Shown: piece by piece, positions 19,254 to 29,051 of the stretch | Layout of the letters: every line of letters starts with the position of its first letter | Position numbering within the stretch: position 1 is the first letter of the stretch | Source of the DNA: Halopseudomonas sabulinigri | GTDB taxonomy: Bacteria; Pseudomonadota; Gammaproteobacteria; Pseudomonadales; Pseudomonadaceae | Length of the DNA stretch: 50,502 bases | Assembly (NCBI GenBank): GCA_011053055.1 | Contig: DRHT01000041.1 | Location: 1-50,502 of the forward strand | Direction of reading: 5' to 3' | Notes under the pieces: model-generated | Databases searched by the model: none | What the model was told of the DNA's origin: nothing | The model's input: only the letters and a program-made list of their open reading frames with translations | Made by a program: the position numbers and the translations under genes

Positions 19254-19598
19254 TCAGTGCTGAACTTCCTGCTGTTGGTCGATTAACTCCTGCAGGTGTT
19301 TACGGCTAAGCGCCAGGTAGCGGGGCGTTTCCCCTTCATCTTTGTACAGCGGATCACCCATTTCATCGCGCGCAATGACCTCGGTGCCGGCTTCATAGGG
19401 CAAGCTAGCCTCCAGCTCTTCCAACGCTGAACTGAGCAAGTCGGTAATAAGGTCTTCGATCCGACGCTTGGGGTACATTTCATTCAGTGCAGCCAGCCGA
19501 GCTGCGTCTTCCAGGCACAGTTTAACTTCATAGCTGTTGCGGGTAATACGGCCCTTGGCGGTCTGTTCCCAGTTTTGGGTGAGTTCACGGATCTTCAT
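19254..19598 (-). CDS. Small conserved protein, possible ribbon-helix-helix fold
   Basis: 114-residue soluble protein. I recall similar Pseudomonas proteins being labelled 'pilin assembly protein' or 'type 1 pili tip component', but nothing in the sequence supports a pilus role: there is no signal peptide and no membrane segment. The core has a short strand (SYEVKLCL, about 22-29), a helix (EDAARLAALNEMYP), a turn and a second amphipathic helix (RIEDLITDLLSSALEELEASL), the order seen in ribbon-helix-helix proteins. A clear ribosome site (GGGAG) precedes its ATG at 19598. It is divergent from ppc. Function unknown. Confidence 0.75.
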   Translation of the reverse strand: MKIRELTQNWEQTAKGRITRNSYEVKLCLEDAARLAALNEMYPKRRIEDLITDLLSSALEELEASLPYEAGTEVIARDEMGDPLYKDEGETPRYLALSRKHLQELIDQQQEVQH

Positions 19599-19779
19599 TG
19601 TTTCTCCCTAATCTCATTTAATTCGCTTATAGCTACATTGTCAGCATAGACGATTTGCAACTTATGCCAGCGGTTGTAGCAATTGGTGCTGGCTTTTCAT
19701 CGCCCTTACTACTCTTGACCCCTTGTCAGCGTCTTGGTTGCATCGCATGCTGTTTACTTACTCGGCTGGAGGAACCTAC

Positions 19780-22419
19780 ATGACAGAAATAGATGCTCGC
19801 CTGCGTGAAGACGTGCACTACTTAGGCACCCTGCTTGGGCAAACCATTCAGGCCCATCTGGGCGCAGACTTCCTGCAACGTATTGAGCGTATTCGTTTGG
19901 GCGCCAAGCAAGGGCGTAAACAGGATGGTGCGGCGCATGATGAATTGCTGGCTGCATTGCAGGATCTGCCCGACAACCAGCTGTTGCCGGTTTGCCGTGC
20001 TTTCAATCAGTTTCTTAATTTAGCCAATATCGCCGAGCAGCATCACCGCATTCGCCGCCGCCGCGTGGATGAACCGCTGGCCTTTGAAATGCGTTGTGTT
20101 AGCGAATTGCTCAGCCGCTTGCAGACCGAAGGTTTCAGCTCTGAGCAGATAATGCAGCAGATCAACACGCTGGATATCGAACTGGTATTGACTGCGCACC
20201 CGACCGAAGTGACCCGTCGCACTTTGATTCAGAAGTATGACGCCATTGCTGAAGCGCTGGCGCGAGGTGACCACGATGATCTTACAGACGCGGAACATGA
20301 GTCGGTACGGCAAGATTTGGCTCGCCTGATCAGTGAAGCCTGGCATACGGACGAAATCCGCCATAGCCGCCCAACCCCGGTAGACGAGGCCAAATGGGGC
20401 TTTGCGGTGATAGAGCACTCGCTGTGGCAGGCGCTCCCCCAGTTTTTGCGTAGTTTTGATGCTGATATCTTCGCCGCTACCGGGGAACACTTAAATCTGC
20501 GCGCCGCGCCAGTGCGTATTGCCTCCTGGATGGGTGGCGATCGCGATGGCAATCCCAATGTGACTGCTCCTATCACGCGCGAAGTGCTACTGCTGGGTCG
20601 CTGGATGGCGGCGGATCTTTACTTGCGTGATATAGACGCACTGGTTAATCAGCTATCCATGCACGCCGCTACAGATGCGTTGCTGGCGCTGTCCGGTGAG
20701 GCAGATGAACCCTATCGTGCGGTACTCAAACACTTAAAAGCGCGGTTGTTAGCGACCCGTGATTGGGCAAAGGCCGCGTTGAACGATGTGGTAGCGCCGG
20801 ATGACGCGGTGCTGCAAAGCGTGGATGAACTGCGTGCGCCGTTGGAAGCTTGCTACCAATCGTTAGTACAGCTGGGCATGCGGCGCATTGCTCATGGTCC
20901 GTTGCTCGATACGCTGCGCCGGGTCAACGCGTTTGGCCTGGGCCTGGTCAAGCTGGATATCCGCCAGGATGCGGCACGGCATGCAGACGTCTTTACCGAG
21001 CTTACCCAGTACCTCCAATTGGGCAATTACGCTGAGTGGGATGAAGAGGCGCGCTGCAGCTTCTTGTTGCGTGAATTGCACAGCCGTCGACCTTTGTTGC
21101 CGGCTGACTGGCAGCCCAGTGCAGACGTGGCCGAGGTGCTGGCGACCTGTCGTGTGGTGGCCAGTCAGCCAGAATTGATGCTGGGCTCCTACGTTATCTC
21201 TATGGCCTCGCACCCCTCTGATGTGCTCGCGGTTAAGTTGCTATTGAAGGAGACCGGGGTGCAGTGGCCGATGCGTGTCGCGCCGCTGTTTGAAACCCTT
21301 GCCGATCTTGATCACGCGGCCGATGCCATCGACCGGTTGCTGTCGTTACAGGATTATCGCGCCTTGGTGGGCGATGAGCAGGAAGTGATGATCGGTTACT
21401 CCGATTCTGCCAAGGATGCCGGTACCTTGGCCGCCGGCTGGGCGCAATATCGCGCCCAGGAAGCGTTGGTCAAAGTATGCCGGGAGCGTGGTGTACGTCT
21501 GCGTCTGTTCCATGGTCGCGGGGGTACCGTCGGTCGTGGCGGCGCGCCAGCACACATGGCTATTCTGTCGCAGCCGCCAGGCTCGGTGCAGGGGCAGTTT
21601 CGAGTCACTGAGCAGGGCGAAATGATTCGCTTCAAGTTTGGCTTGCCGAACATCGCTATCCAGAGTTTTCAGTTGTATGCCAGCGCAGTATTGGAAGCCA
21701 GTTTACTGCCGCCCCCTGCGCCGGAACCCGCTTGGCGCGATGTGATGCAGCGTCTCGCAGACCGCTCGGTTGAGGTGTATCGCGGCGTAGTTCGCGAAGA
21801 ACCGCAGTTCGTTGAGTATTTTCGTCAGGCAACGCCGGAGCAGGAGCTAGCGCGCCTGCCATTAGGCAGCCGGCCAGCCAAACGGCGTAGTCAGGGAGGT
21901 ATTGAAACCCTGCGGGCGATTCCCTGGATATTTGCCTGGACGCAAACTCGCTTAATGCTGCCGGCTTGGCTGGGGGCGGGACAAGCGTTACAGGAAGCGC
22001 TGGACGCGGGCGAAGGTGATGCGTTGCGGGAGATGATGGCAGGCTGGCCGTTCTTCTTGGCGCGGATTGAAATGCTGGAAATGGTGCTTTCCAAGGCTGA
22101 TGCGGGCATTTCGCGCTTTTATGAGCGACGCCTGGCCGGCCCCGAGTTATGGCCATTGGGAGAGCGTCTGCGCGCCGCGCTGGAGCAAGCGATGCAAGCG
22201 GTACTCAGCGTGCATGGTACGGAGACGTTGCTGGCGCATAATCCGACGCTGGGTGAATCGGTTGCAGTGCGTAATCCTTACACTGATCCGCTGCACTTGT
22301 TACAAGCTGAGCTAATGGCGCGCACGCGGGCGCAGGGTGAAGCCATCGATCCGGATCTGGAGCGTGCGCTTTTGGTCACCGTGGCGGGTATAGCGGCGGG
22401 GATGCGCAACACCGGCTAA
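19780..22419 (+). CDS. ppc: Phosphoenolpyruvate carboxylase
   Basis: Cytoplasmic enzyme that fixes bicarbonate onto phosphoenolpyruvate to make oxaloacetate, refilling the TCA cycle. Catalytic His140 lies in [11 protein letters not shown]; further family boxes are [24 protein letters not shown] and the C-terminal MRNTG. The ATG at 19780 ([16 protein letters not shown]), preceded by GGAGGAA, gives 879 residues, matching the family; the open frame to 19723 is an extension. Followed by a clear terminator and then adk, as in other pseudomonads. Confidence 0.97.
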   Translation: MTEIDARLREDVHYLGTLLGQTIQAHLGADFLQRIERIRLGAKQGRKQDGAAHDELLAALQDLPDNQLLPVCRAFNQFLNLANIAEQHHRIRRRRVDEPLAFEMRCVSELLSRLQTEGFSSEQIMQQINTLDIELVLTAHPTEVTRRTLIQKYDAIAEALARGDHDDLTDAEHESVRQDLARLISEAWHTDEIRHSRPTPVDEAKWGFAVIEHSLWQALPQFLRSFDADIFAATGEHLNLRAAPVRIASWMGGDRDGNPNVTAPITREVLLLGRWMAADLYLRDIDALVNQLSMHAATDALLALSGEADEPYRAVLKHLKARLLATRDWAKAALNDVVAPDDAVLQSVDELRAPLEACYQSLVQLGMRRIAHGPLLDTLRRVNAFGLGLVKLDIRQDAARHADVFTELTQYLQLGNYAEWDEEARCSFLLRELHSRRPLLPADWQPSADVAEVLATCRVVASQPELMLGSYVISMASHPSDVLAVKLLLKETGVQWPMRVAPLFETLADLDHAADAIDRLLSLQDYRALVGDEQEVMIGYSDSAKDAGTLAAGWAQYRAQEALVKVCRERGVRLRLFHGRGGTVGRGGAPAHMAILSQPPGSVQGQFRVTEQGEMIRFKFGLPNIAIQSFQLYASAVLEASLLPPPAPEPAWRDVMQRLADRSVEVYRGVVREEPQFVEYFRQATPEQELARLPLGSRPAKRRSQGGIETLRAIPWIFAWTQTRLMLPAWLGAGQALQEALDAGEGDALREMMAGWPFFLARIEMLEMVLSKADAGISRFYERRLAGPELWPLGERLRAALEQAMQAVLSVHGTETLLAHNPTLGESVAVRNPYTDPLHLLQAELMARTRAQGEAIDPDLERALLVTVAGIAAGMRNTG

Positions 22420-22429
22420 CGACCTGGAA

Positions 22430-22466
22430 AGGTGCCGCAAGTCTTCGGCCTAGCGACACCTTTTTT
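22430..22466 (+). terminator. Rho-independent terminator after ppc
   Basis: AGGTGCCGC (22430-22438) pairs with GCGACACCT (22453-22461) with one C-A mismatch, followed by a six-T run (22461-22466), 10 bases after the ppc stop. This is the classical form. Confidence 0.8.
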
Positions 22467-22533
22467 AGTTGTATCAAAGGCTTAGTTGGGTGCGACTATG
22501 GTCCAGCTTGTGCCTGCATGCGCGTGCGTGTAT

Positions 22534-22571
22534 GTTTAACGCCCTTTTGCCCCCGCGTGCGTGGGTTAAAC
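22534..22571. repeat. GTTTAAC/GTTAAAC dyad upstream of adk
   Basis: GTTTAAC (22534-22540) and GTTAAAC (22565-22571) form a perfect inverted repeat with a 24-base spacer, in the 196-base stretch between the ppc terminator and adk. It could be an operator or a weak RNA stem. I see nothing else clear in this gap except the adk ribosome site (GAGGAG, just before 22663). Confidence 0.35.
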
Positions 22572-22659
22572 GAATTTCTGTGACGGCCTGCGCGCCTGTC
22601 CTCTGCCAACCTTCGGCCAGTTGCCGCTGTTGGCGCGGTTTCAGTTAGACGAGGAGTAA

Positions 22660-23310
<651 letters not shown>

Positions 23311-23325
23311 CCAACACCCGGTATG

Positions 23326-23365
23326 GCAAAGGCCCGTGCTGACGTTCTGTCGCACGGGCCTTTGC
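23326..23365. terminator. Strong hairpin terminator after adk
   Basis: GCAAAGGCCCGTGC (23326-23339) pairs perfectly over 14 bases with GCACGGGCCTTTGC (23352-23365) around a 12-base loop. Only a weak T-tract follows (ATTTG). A -10-like TACAAT (23373-23378) just downstream may start tsaB transcription, but no good -35 accompanies it. Confidence 0.75.
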
Positions 23366-23412
23366 ATTTGGGTACAATTCCCGCCACTTTTTGAAACGAC
23401 TCAAGATTGCCC

Positions 23413-24093
23413 ATGACCACACTGCTAGCACTGGATACCGCCACCGAAGCCTGCTCGGCAGCTCTGCTGCATCAAGGTGAAGTGGTTTATCGAAGCGAAG
23501 TTATTCCGCGTCAGCATGCCCAGCGCTTGCTACCGATGCTGGAAGAGCTGCTGCGTGAGTGCGGGATCACTCTGGCGCAAGTGGATGCCCTGGTGTTTGG
23601 TCGTGGTCCCGGTGCTTTTACCGGACTGCGCATCGCCACCGGGATGGTGCAGGGGCTAGCGTTTGCCAGTGGTAAGCCGGTTATCGGTATTTCCAATTTG
23701 GCCGCATTAGCCCAGCGCGCATGGCGCGAACACGGGAGCGAGCTGGTGGCAACGGCCATCGATGCGCGCATGGATGAAGTGTACTGGGGCGTCTTTGGCC
23801 TGCGTGATGGCGTGATGCAGGCGCTTTCCGACGAGCGGGTGTGTGCCCCTGAACAGGTCGAGCTGCCTGCAGATTCAAACCTGGCTCAGTACACTGGGGC
23901 TGGCACTGGCTGGCAGTATGCCGAGCGGCTAGCAGTCAAGCCTGCGGTTTGTTGGCCGCACATGCTGCCTGATGCGCGTGACCTGCTGACGCTGGCGCTG
24001 CCGCGCTGGCAGGCAGGAGATGTGCTCGACGCCGCAGATGCCCAGCCCATCTATTTGCGTGACAAGGTTGCCACGCCACAGGCGCAGCGCTAA
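23413..24093 (+). CDS. tsaB: tRNA t6A37 biosynthesis protein TsaB
   Basis: Partner of TsaD and TsaE in transferring threonylcarbamoyl to A37 of tRNAs that read ANN codons. The ASKHA-type N-terminus LLALDTATEACSAAL and the conserved box VFGRGPGAFTGLRIATGMVQ mark the TsaB family; no TsaD-type metal motif is present. The start is ATG 23413 (MTTLLALDTATEA), two codons inside a TTG-initiated frame; 226 residues. It lies next to adk as in P. aeruginosa (from memory). Confidence 0.94.
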   Translation: MTTLLALDTATEACSAALLHQGEVVYRSEVIPRQHAQRLLPMLEELLRECGITLAQVDALVFGRGPGAFTGLRIATGMVQGLAFASGKPVIGISNLAALAQRAWREHGSELVATAIDARMDEVYWGVFGLRDGVMQALSDERVCAPEQVELPADSNLAQYTGAGTGWQYAERLAVKPAVCWPHMLPDARDLLTLALPRWQAGDVLDAADAQPIYLRDKVATPQAQR

Positions 24094-24123
24094 TCTTAGC
24101 GCCTTGAATGCGGAGAAACAGCA

Positions 24124-24438
24124 GTGCGTCTTGATGGTCTGAATCCTTACACAACGCTCCCTGAGCGTAGCAACCGAGTCGCCTCCAGTGCGGCGCCGGT
24201 AGATGCTGCGCGCGCGACGGCGGCGGAACAGGCCACTACGGTATCTGCCAGTCGCTCGCTGACGACGCGTACGGTTAACGCAGCGTCCGCCAATGCCGAG
24301 TACATTCCCGCGCGCCGTGAGATTCAGCAGCCGGTTTACGGGCGTAGCAATCAGGCACTTGCCAGCTATGAAGCGACAGCCAGCATTCCTGTTGATGGCG
24401 ATTCAGATAGCGTCTTCGGCATCGATCTGTTCGCCTGA
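24124..24438 (+). CDS. Small Ala/Ser/Thr-rich protein of unknown function
   Basis: 104-residue protein with no recognised domain, signal peptide or membrane segment. Composition is low-complexity (Ala, Ser, Thr, Arg), suggesting disorder, with a more ordered-looking C-terminus ending in SDSVFGIDLFA. The GTG start at 24124 is preceded by a GGAGA ribosome site. It sits 30 bases after tsaB and 3 bases before the DUF72 gene, so it is probably co-transcribed with both. I recall a hypothetical gene at this place next to tsaB in other pseudomonads, which supports it being real. Confidence 0.75.
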   Translation: MRLDGLNPYTTLPERSNRVASSAAPVDAARATAAEQATTVSASRSLTTRTVNAASANAEYIPARREIQQPVYGRSNQALASYEATASIPVDGDSDSVFGIDLFA

Positions 24439-24441
24439 TCA

Positions 24442-25335
24442 GTGGCGGTGCTGAACGATAATCCTCTGCGGCTGGGCTGCACCCAATGGTCTGATCCTGC
24501 TTGGCGCGGCTCTCTCTATGACGCCGGTAGTGATGCTGATGAGCGTCTCGCGCAATACTGTAGTGTGTTTGGCGCAGTTGAGGGCAATACCACCTTTTAC
24601 TCATTACCGAGCGCGGATCGAGTGGCGCGCTGGGCCGAGTTGATGCCCACTGATTTCCGTTTTTGCGCGAAGTTGCCGCGTGAGGTTAGTCATGGTGCGC
24701 GGCTCGATCCTCAGAGCGTTGAGCTACGCCAGTTCTTCGCCCGCATGGCGGTGTTGGAACAACGCCTCGGACCTATCTGGTTGCAACTACCGCAGCGTTT
24801 CGGGCCCTCGGGGCTGGCTGAGTTAACGCGCTTTCTTGATCAACTGCCGAGCGAGTTCGATTACGCTGTAGAAGTACGCCACCTGGATTTCTTCCGCAAA
24901 GACCCTAGCGAACAACAACTCAACCGCCAACTGCACCAGCGCGGCATCGAACGTATCGTCTTCGATACGCGCGCACTGTTTGCCAGCGCTGATCAATCAT
25001 CTGCCACCCTTGAAGCCCAAGAGCGTAAGCCGCGATTGCCGGTGCATGCGGTAGCACTTTCGAGTCAGCCCGTGGTGCGCTTTGTTGGCGGCATGGATAA
25101 CCAGGCTAATTTGCAAGCACTGCAACCTTGGCTGGGTAAATGCGCGGAGTGGCTTAATGAGGGGCGCCGTCCGATGGTTTTTATGCATACACCGGATAAC
25201 CGGCTGGCTCCGCAACTTGCGCGGCGTTTCTATCAGCAGTTACAACAACAGTGGGTGCCTACGCTGCCGGACATGCCTAGCTGGCCCGGTGAGCTGGAAG
25301 CAGCGCAGCAGCCACAGCAGGTAGGGCTGTTTTGA
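24442..25335 (+). CDS. DUF72 (YecE-like) family protein
   Basis: 297-residue cytoplasmic protein of the DUF72/YecE family, a TIM-barrel fold with no established reaction. Typical family features are the start LRLGCTQWSDPAWRG, the box VFGAVEGNTTFYSLPS, and KLPREVSHGARL; also LPSEFDYAVEVRH and VVRFVGGMDN later. GTG start at 24442, three bases after the previous stop, in a likely tsaB operon. rsmJ begins 34 bases downstream. Confidence 0.88.
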   Translation: MAVLNDNPLRLGCTQWSDPAWRGSLYDAGSDADERLAQYCSVFGAVEGNTTFYSLPSADRVARWAELMPTDFRFCAKLPREVSHGARLDPQSVELRQFFARMAVLEQRLGPIWLQLPQRFGPSGLAELTRFLDQLPSEFDYAVEVRHLDFFRKDPSEQQLNRQLHQRGIERIVFDTRALFASADQSSATLEAQERKPRLPVHAVALSSQPVVRFVGGMDNQANLQALQPWLGKCAEWLNEGRRPMVFMHTPDNRLAPQLARRFYQQLQQQWVPTLPDMPSWPGELEAAQQPQQVGLF

Positions 25336-25369
25336 TCGCGATTAATTTATTGGACTGGGAGTGCGGCGA

Positions 25370-26173
25370 ATGAGCCTGGATAACGGCCTTATGGAGCTAG
25401 CGGTTGCCAGCGCTGTTGGTCATGAGCAGGCTGCGGCCGATCTGGCTTTGCGTTTACGGCTGCCGTTGCAGCAAGCGGATTCGCCACTGGCTGAGCTGCT
25501 GCTGTGCCTGGACGAGCAGGGATTAAGTCTGCGTAGCACCGAAGTCGATGCCCCGGGGGCTGCTGGGCAGGGCGCCGTGCGGGTAGACTTTGTTGGCGGT
25601 TCGCAAGCCCATCGCCGCCAGTTTGGCGGCGGTGCTGGGCAAATGGTTGCCCGTGCCGTGGGTATACGTGGCGCCGTTCGCCCGAGCATTCTAGATGCCA
25701 CGGCAGGGCTGGGGCGCGACGCTTTCGTGATGGCTTCACTGGGTTGTGAGGTGACATTGCTGGAGCGGCAGCCGGTGATTGCTGCGTTGTTGGAGGACGG
25801 GCTGCAACGCGCCCGTGCGGCCGGTGGTGAAGTGGCCGAAATTGCCGCGCGCATGCAGCTAATTCACTGTGATGCCATTACCGCGCTACGTGACTGGAAC
25901 GGGGCTGTTCCGCAGGTGATTCACCTGGATCCTATGTTTCCGCATCGCGAAAAATCGGCGTTGGTGAAGAAGGAAATGCGCTTATTCAGGCCGCTGGCAG
26001 GGGATGATGACGACGCGCCTGAGCTGCTGGCGGCTGCCTTGCAGCTGGCTAGCCACAGAGTCGCGGTGAAACGCTCGCGCAAAGCGCCAGCGATTGCCGG
26101 ACCGGCGCCAAGCGCGCAGCTGAAGGGCCAGTCCAGCCGTTACGACATCTATGGTAAGAAACGGCTGGATTAG
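25370..26173 (+). CDS. rsmJ: 16S rRNA (guanine-1516-N2)-methyltransferase RsmJ
   Basis: SAM-dependent methyltransferase for G1516 of 16S rRNA. The SAM motif I is [20 protein letters not shown], motif [19 protein letters not shown], and the catalytic box [20 protein letters not shown] is diagnostic for RsmJ (YhiQ). The open frame starts at GTG 25361; I prefer ATG 25370 because GGGA lies about nine bases upstream of it, giving 267 residues. It converges on plsB with a 13-base gap and no terminator. Confidence 0.93.
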   Translation: MSLDNGLMELAVASAVGHEQAAADLALRLRLPLQQADSPLAELLLCLDEQGLSLRSTEVDAPGAAGQGAVRVDFVGGSQAHRRQFGGGAGQMVARAVGIRGAVRPSILDATAGLGRDAFVMASLGCEVTLLERQPVIAALLEDGLQRARAAGGEVAEIAARMQLIHCDAITALRDWNGAVPQVIHLDPMFPHREKSALVKKEMRLFRPLAGDDDDAPELLAAALQLASHRVAVKRSRKAPAIAGPAPSAQLKGQSSRYDIYGKKRLD

Positions 26174-26186
26174 CTCTACCAGCGCG

Positions 26187-28685
26187 TCACGATGAGGAGC
26201 TAGCCGGTTCCTGTGCTCCGTTAGCCTTCGATGTACGCGCCACCTGACGGATCGACAGGCGAATCTCGGCACTGAGTACGCGTTTAGCGATGTTTTCAGC
26301 GATGTCTTCCAGCCCCGGCAGGTAATGTAGCTTGCCCTCGTCATCGGGGCGCACTACGCGCAGATCAATCAAGCGCTGGATAAACTGACGAAACAAGGTT
26401 TTATCGAAAAACTCAGGCGCGTTTAGCCCATGCAGAATCGATAGCCGCTGGGCCATCACCGAGCACAAAGCCTCTAGCTGTTCCGCGGTTTGGCTGCCAT
26501 TCGGGAAATTTAGCAGCAATGCCGAGGCCATATAGAAGCGCTCTAGAATCTGGATGATGCTGCGCGAGAGCAAACTGAGCATGACGAACTCACCAGAGCT
26601 AAGATCGGGTCGATGAATCTGCTCATCCGTTTCGCGCAATAAACCCTGGGCCACCAAGCTGTCGACCCAGGTCTGGATCACCTGCGGCAGCGCTTGTTCA
26701 TCCCATTGCAGAAACAGCTCACCCTGCAGGTAGGGATAAATGCCTAGAATCAATCGTTCGATCTGCGAACGGTTCATTCGCGGATTGTTCTGGAAAAGGC
26801 AGGCAATCAGCGCAGGCAGCACCACCAAGTGCAAAATGTTATTGCGGTAGTAGGTCATCAGCACGGCTTGTGGTTCATCCAGCACCATTATCTCGCCCAA
26901 GGCGTCAGATTGGCGCTGAATCATCTGCATCTCTTCCACATGTTTGATCATCGCCTGACCATCCATGTCCGGTAGGGTCACGCTGTCGCTGTAGGGCACC
27001 TGGCGGAGCAGTGCGGCGTAACGGTCAAGTACCCTTGATAATGACGTCTCATCCAGCGCTAGACGCGCGGTAGATAGCATTGCCAATGCCACCAAATTGA
27101 CCGGATTAACGTCCGCCGCTGCGCTGATCGCGCTGGTTAGCGTGCGCGCCAGTTGATTAGTGGTCTCGTTCAGCCACTGTGGCCGGTACTCGGGCGCCAG
27201 TGTCTGTTGGCGCCAATCCGGTTGCTGCTGATCTAGAAAATCAGCCAGCGGAAGAGGTTGGCCAAAATTGACGGCTACTTTGCCAAAGCGCAGCTTGAGC
27301 GCGGCAATGACCCGGAACAGATCGAAAATGGACTCCTTCTTTTTGGTCTGGCCCCGTAACTCGCCCAGATAGGTACGGCCTTCCAGTACCCGCTCATAGC
27401 CGATATACACAGGTACGAATACGATGGGCCGGCGTGGTGAGCGCAGAAAGCTGCGCAGGGTGATTGCCAGCATGCCGGTTTTGGGGCTGAGCATGCGGCC
27501 AGTACGTGAGCGACCGCCTTCGATGAAGTATTCGACCGGAAAGCCGCGACCGAAGAGAGTATGCAGATACTCATTGAATACTGCCGTATAGAGTTGGTTG
27601 CCTTTGAAGGTACGGCGCATGAAAAAAGCGCCACCGCGCCGCAGAATACCCCCGATGACTGGCATATTGAGGTTAATGCCAGCGGCAATATGCGGTGGGG
27701 TCAGGCTATTGCGGACCAACAGATAAGACAGCAGAAGATAGTCGATGTGACTGCGGTGGCAGGGTACGTAGATGATCTCATTGCCCCGCGCAATATCATG
27801 TACTCGCTTGATATGGTTAACTTTTATTCCGTCGTACAGCTTGTTCCAGAACCAGGACAGGATCACCTCAAGAAAGCGAACGATGCTGTAGGTAAAGTCT
27901 GAGGCAATTTCGTTGGCATAACGTGCAGCAAGCGCCTGAGCTTTGTCTTGGCTTAGGCCTTGTTCTTCGGCCTCCCGGCGTATCGCCTCTTTCACCATGG
28001 GCGCGTGCAACAAGCCCTTGAGCAAAGTGCGGCGGTGCGCCAGTTCAGGGCCGACCACCGCGGCGCGCTGGTGTCGAAAATGCACCCGCAGCAAGCGATT
28101 TACTCGACGTAAGTGGCGCTCATGGTCTGGCTCGCTAGCGGTCAGCGCCTGCAGCGACAGGCTCTCTCCAAAATGAACGCGAATGTTGCGGCCGTGCAGC
28201 AGGATCGCCAGTAGCTTGCGCAGCCGTCCGCCAACCCAGTTGTAAGCGAACAGCAGCTTGATAGGCGAGGACTCCGCATCCGGCGATAGCCCCCAAAAAA
28301 CAGTGATCGGTACCAGCTGTACTTCGCTGCAGCCTTGCTCGACAGCGTCCAGAATCTGTCCCATGCGCGGTGATTGGCGACGCAAGTCCGGTCGCCCCAC
28401 CCAGGAGCGCTCGTTGCTTAGGAATACATAGGATTCTTCCTGCGCCAGGGGTTCGCGTGGTGGCCTGACCGGCCGCGGTAGCCCAGCCCGCACGCATTCC
28501 CGGTCGGCGACGATAAGGTCCGATAGCGAACGGTAGGGCAGTACGTAAATGACTGGCTTCAGTGGGTCGATATCGAGGTCGCCAGCCGGGTTGCCGATGC
28601 TCTTTGATTTGGCCCAGAGATAAAGCAGGCGTCTGGCTAAGCCAAAACGCATGCGGCCAATGAATGAGGAGTAAGCAGTGGGCAT
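26187..28685 (-). CDS. plsB: Glycerol-3-phosphate 1-O-acyltransferase PlsB
   Basis: Membrane-associated enzyme that makes lysophosphatidic acid from glycerol-3-phosphate and acyl-ACP or acyl-CoA, the first step of phospholipid synthesis. The acyltransferase HX4D motif is His310-Asp315 ([13 protein letters not shown]), followed by GAFFMRRTF and the substrate box [10 protein letters not shown]. 832 residues, the usual PlsB length. It is divergent from the ABC/GldG operon across a 366-base gap. Confidence 0.96.
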   Translation of the reverse strand: MPTAYSSFIGRMRFGLARRLLYLWAKSKSIGNPAGDLDIDPLKPVIYVLPYRSLSDLIVADRECVRAGLPRPVRPPREPLAQEESYVFLSNERSWVGRPDLRRQSPRMGQILDAVEQGCSEVQLVPITVFWGLSPDAESSPIKLLFAYNWVGGRLRKLLAILLHGRNIRVHFGESLSLQALTASEPDHERHLRRVNRLLRVHFRHQRAAVVGPELAHRRTLLKGLLHAPMVKEAIRREAEEQGLSQDKAQALAARYANEIASDFTYSIVRFLEVILSWFWNKLYDGIKVNHIKRVHDIARGNEIIYVPCHRSHIDYLLLSYLLVRNSLTPPHIAAGINLNMPVIGGILRRGGAFFMRRTFKGNQLYTAVFNEYLHTLFGRGFPVEYFIEGGRSRTGRMLSPKTGMLAITLRSFLRSPRRPIVFVPVYIGYERVLEGRTYLGELRGQTKKKESIFDLFRVIAALKLRFGKVAVNFGQPLPLADFLDQQQPDWRQQTLAPEYRPQWLNETTNQLARTLTSAISAAADVNPVNLVALAMLSTARLALDETSLSRVLDRYAALLRQVPYSDSVTLPDMDGQAMIKHVEEMQMIQRQSDALGEIMVLDEPQAVLMTYYRNNILHLVVLPALIACLFQNNPRMNRSQIERLILGIYPYLQGELFLQWDEQALPQVIQTWVDSLVAQGLLRETDEQIHRPDLSSGEFVMLSLLSRSIIQILERFYMASALLLNFPNGSQTAEQLEALCSVMAQRLSILHGLNAPEFFDKTLFRQFIQRLIDLRVVRPDDEGKLHYLPGLEDIAENIAKRVLSAEIRLSIRQVARTSKANGAQEPASSSS

Positions 28686-28814
28686 ATTATTCTCAGGGCA
28701 GGTGGATCGCCGACAGGCCAGCTGTCAGGGGCATTGGCAAGGATTCTAGCGCGTTTGTTCGGCGCTGACAGCCTGGCTCATGCGTCAACGCTGGCAGCCA
28801 GGAAACATCGTTGC

Positions 28815-28843
28815 TTGAAATGCGTCCGGGGGATTCATATAGT
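28815..28843 (+). promoter_or_regulatory. Sigma-70-type promoter for the ABC/GldG operon
   Basis: TTGAAA (28815-28820) and TATAGT (28838-28843) separated by exactly 17 bases, each one base from consensus. Predicted start near 28850, about 200 bases before the first ATG at 29052. Confidence 0.6.
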
Positions 28844-28850
28844 CACTGCC

Positions 28851-28971
28851 TTGAGCGCAACGCGCTCCAGGTATTTTGGGTCCGATCTTGGCTGTGACAA
28901 CGGGCCGCAGGTTTCATACGGGGGAAGTGTGAACCAGCGCACAACACCATTGTCCATCTGTTTGCGCTCAA
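28851..28971 (+). promoter_or_regulatory. Leader with mutually exclusive pairings
   Basis: TTGAGCGCAA (28851-28860) is the exact reverse complement of TTGCGCTCAA (28962-28971). The same left arm also forms a local hairpin, GAGCGC (28853-28858) with GCGCTC (28862-28867), loop AAC. The two pairings cannot coexist. The left arm lies at the predicted 5' end of the transcript. Alternatively the two near-palindromic copies are operator sites for a DNA-binding protein. Confidence 0.45.
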
Positions 28972-29051
28972 TCTCTGGAGAAAAGCGAGTGCCTGGCAGT
29001 GACTGCCCACGGGTATCCTGCGACCTATAATTTGGGGGAATAATAAAAGGC

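Larger units (their letters stand above)
28686..29051. other. 366-base divergent intergenic region, plsB / ABC operon
   Basis: No convincing gene. A 98-codon open frame on the plus strand (28734-29030) has no recognisable product. The region holds a good sigma-70-type promoter for the rightward operon and a leader of about 200 bases with several inverted repeats, including a hairpin TTCATAC (28913-28919)/GTGTGAA (28927-28933) with one G-U pair. A TATAAT at 29026-29031 lies too close to the ribosome site to give a normal leader. Confidence 0.6.

Noticed and set aside
28734-29030. 98-codon open frame in the plsB/ABC intergenic gap
   Set aside because: No recognisable domain and no convincing ribosome site, and it spans the predicted promoter and leader repeats.
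29026-29031. Perfect TATAAT just before the ABC ATPase gene
   Set aside because: A start seven bases downstream would fall inside the ribosome site, and there is no -35 at the right distance. The TTGAAA/TATAGT pair at 28815 fits better.
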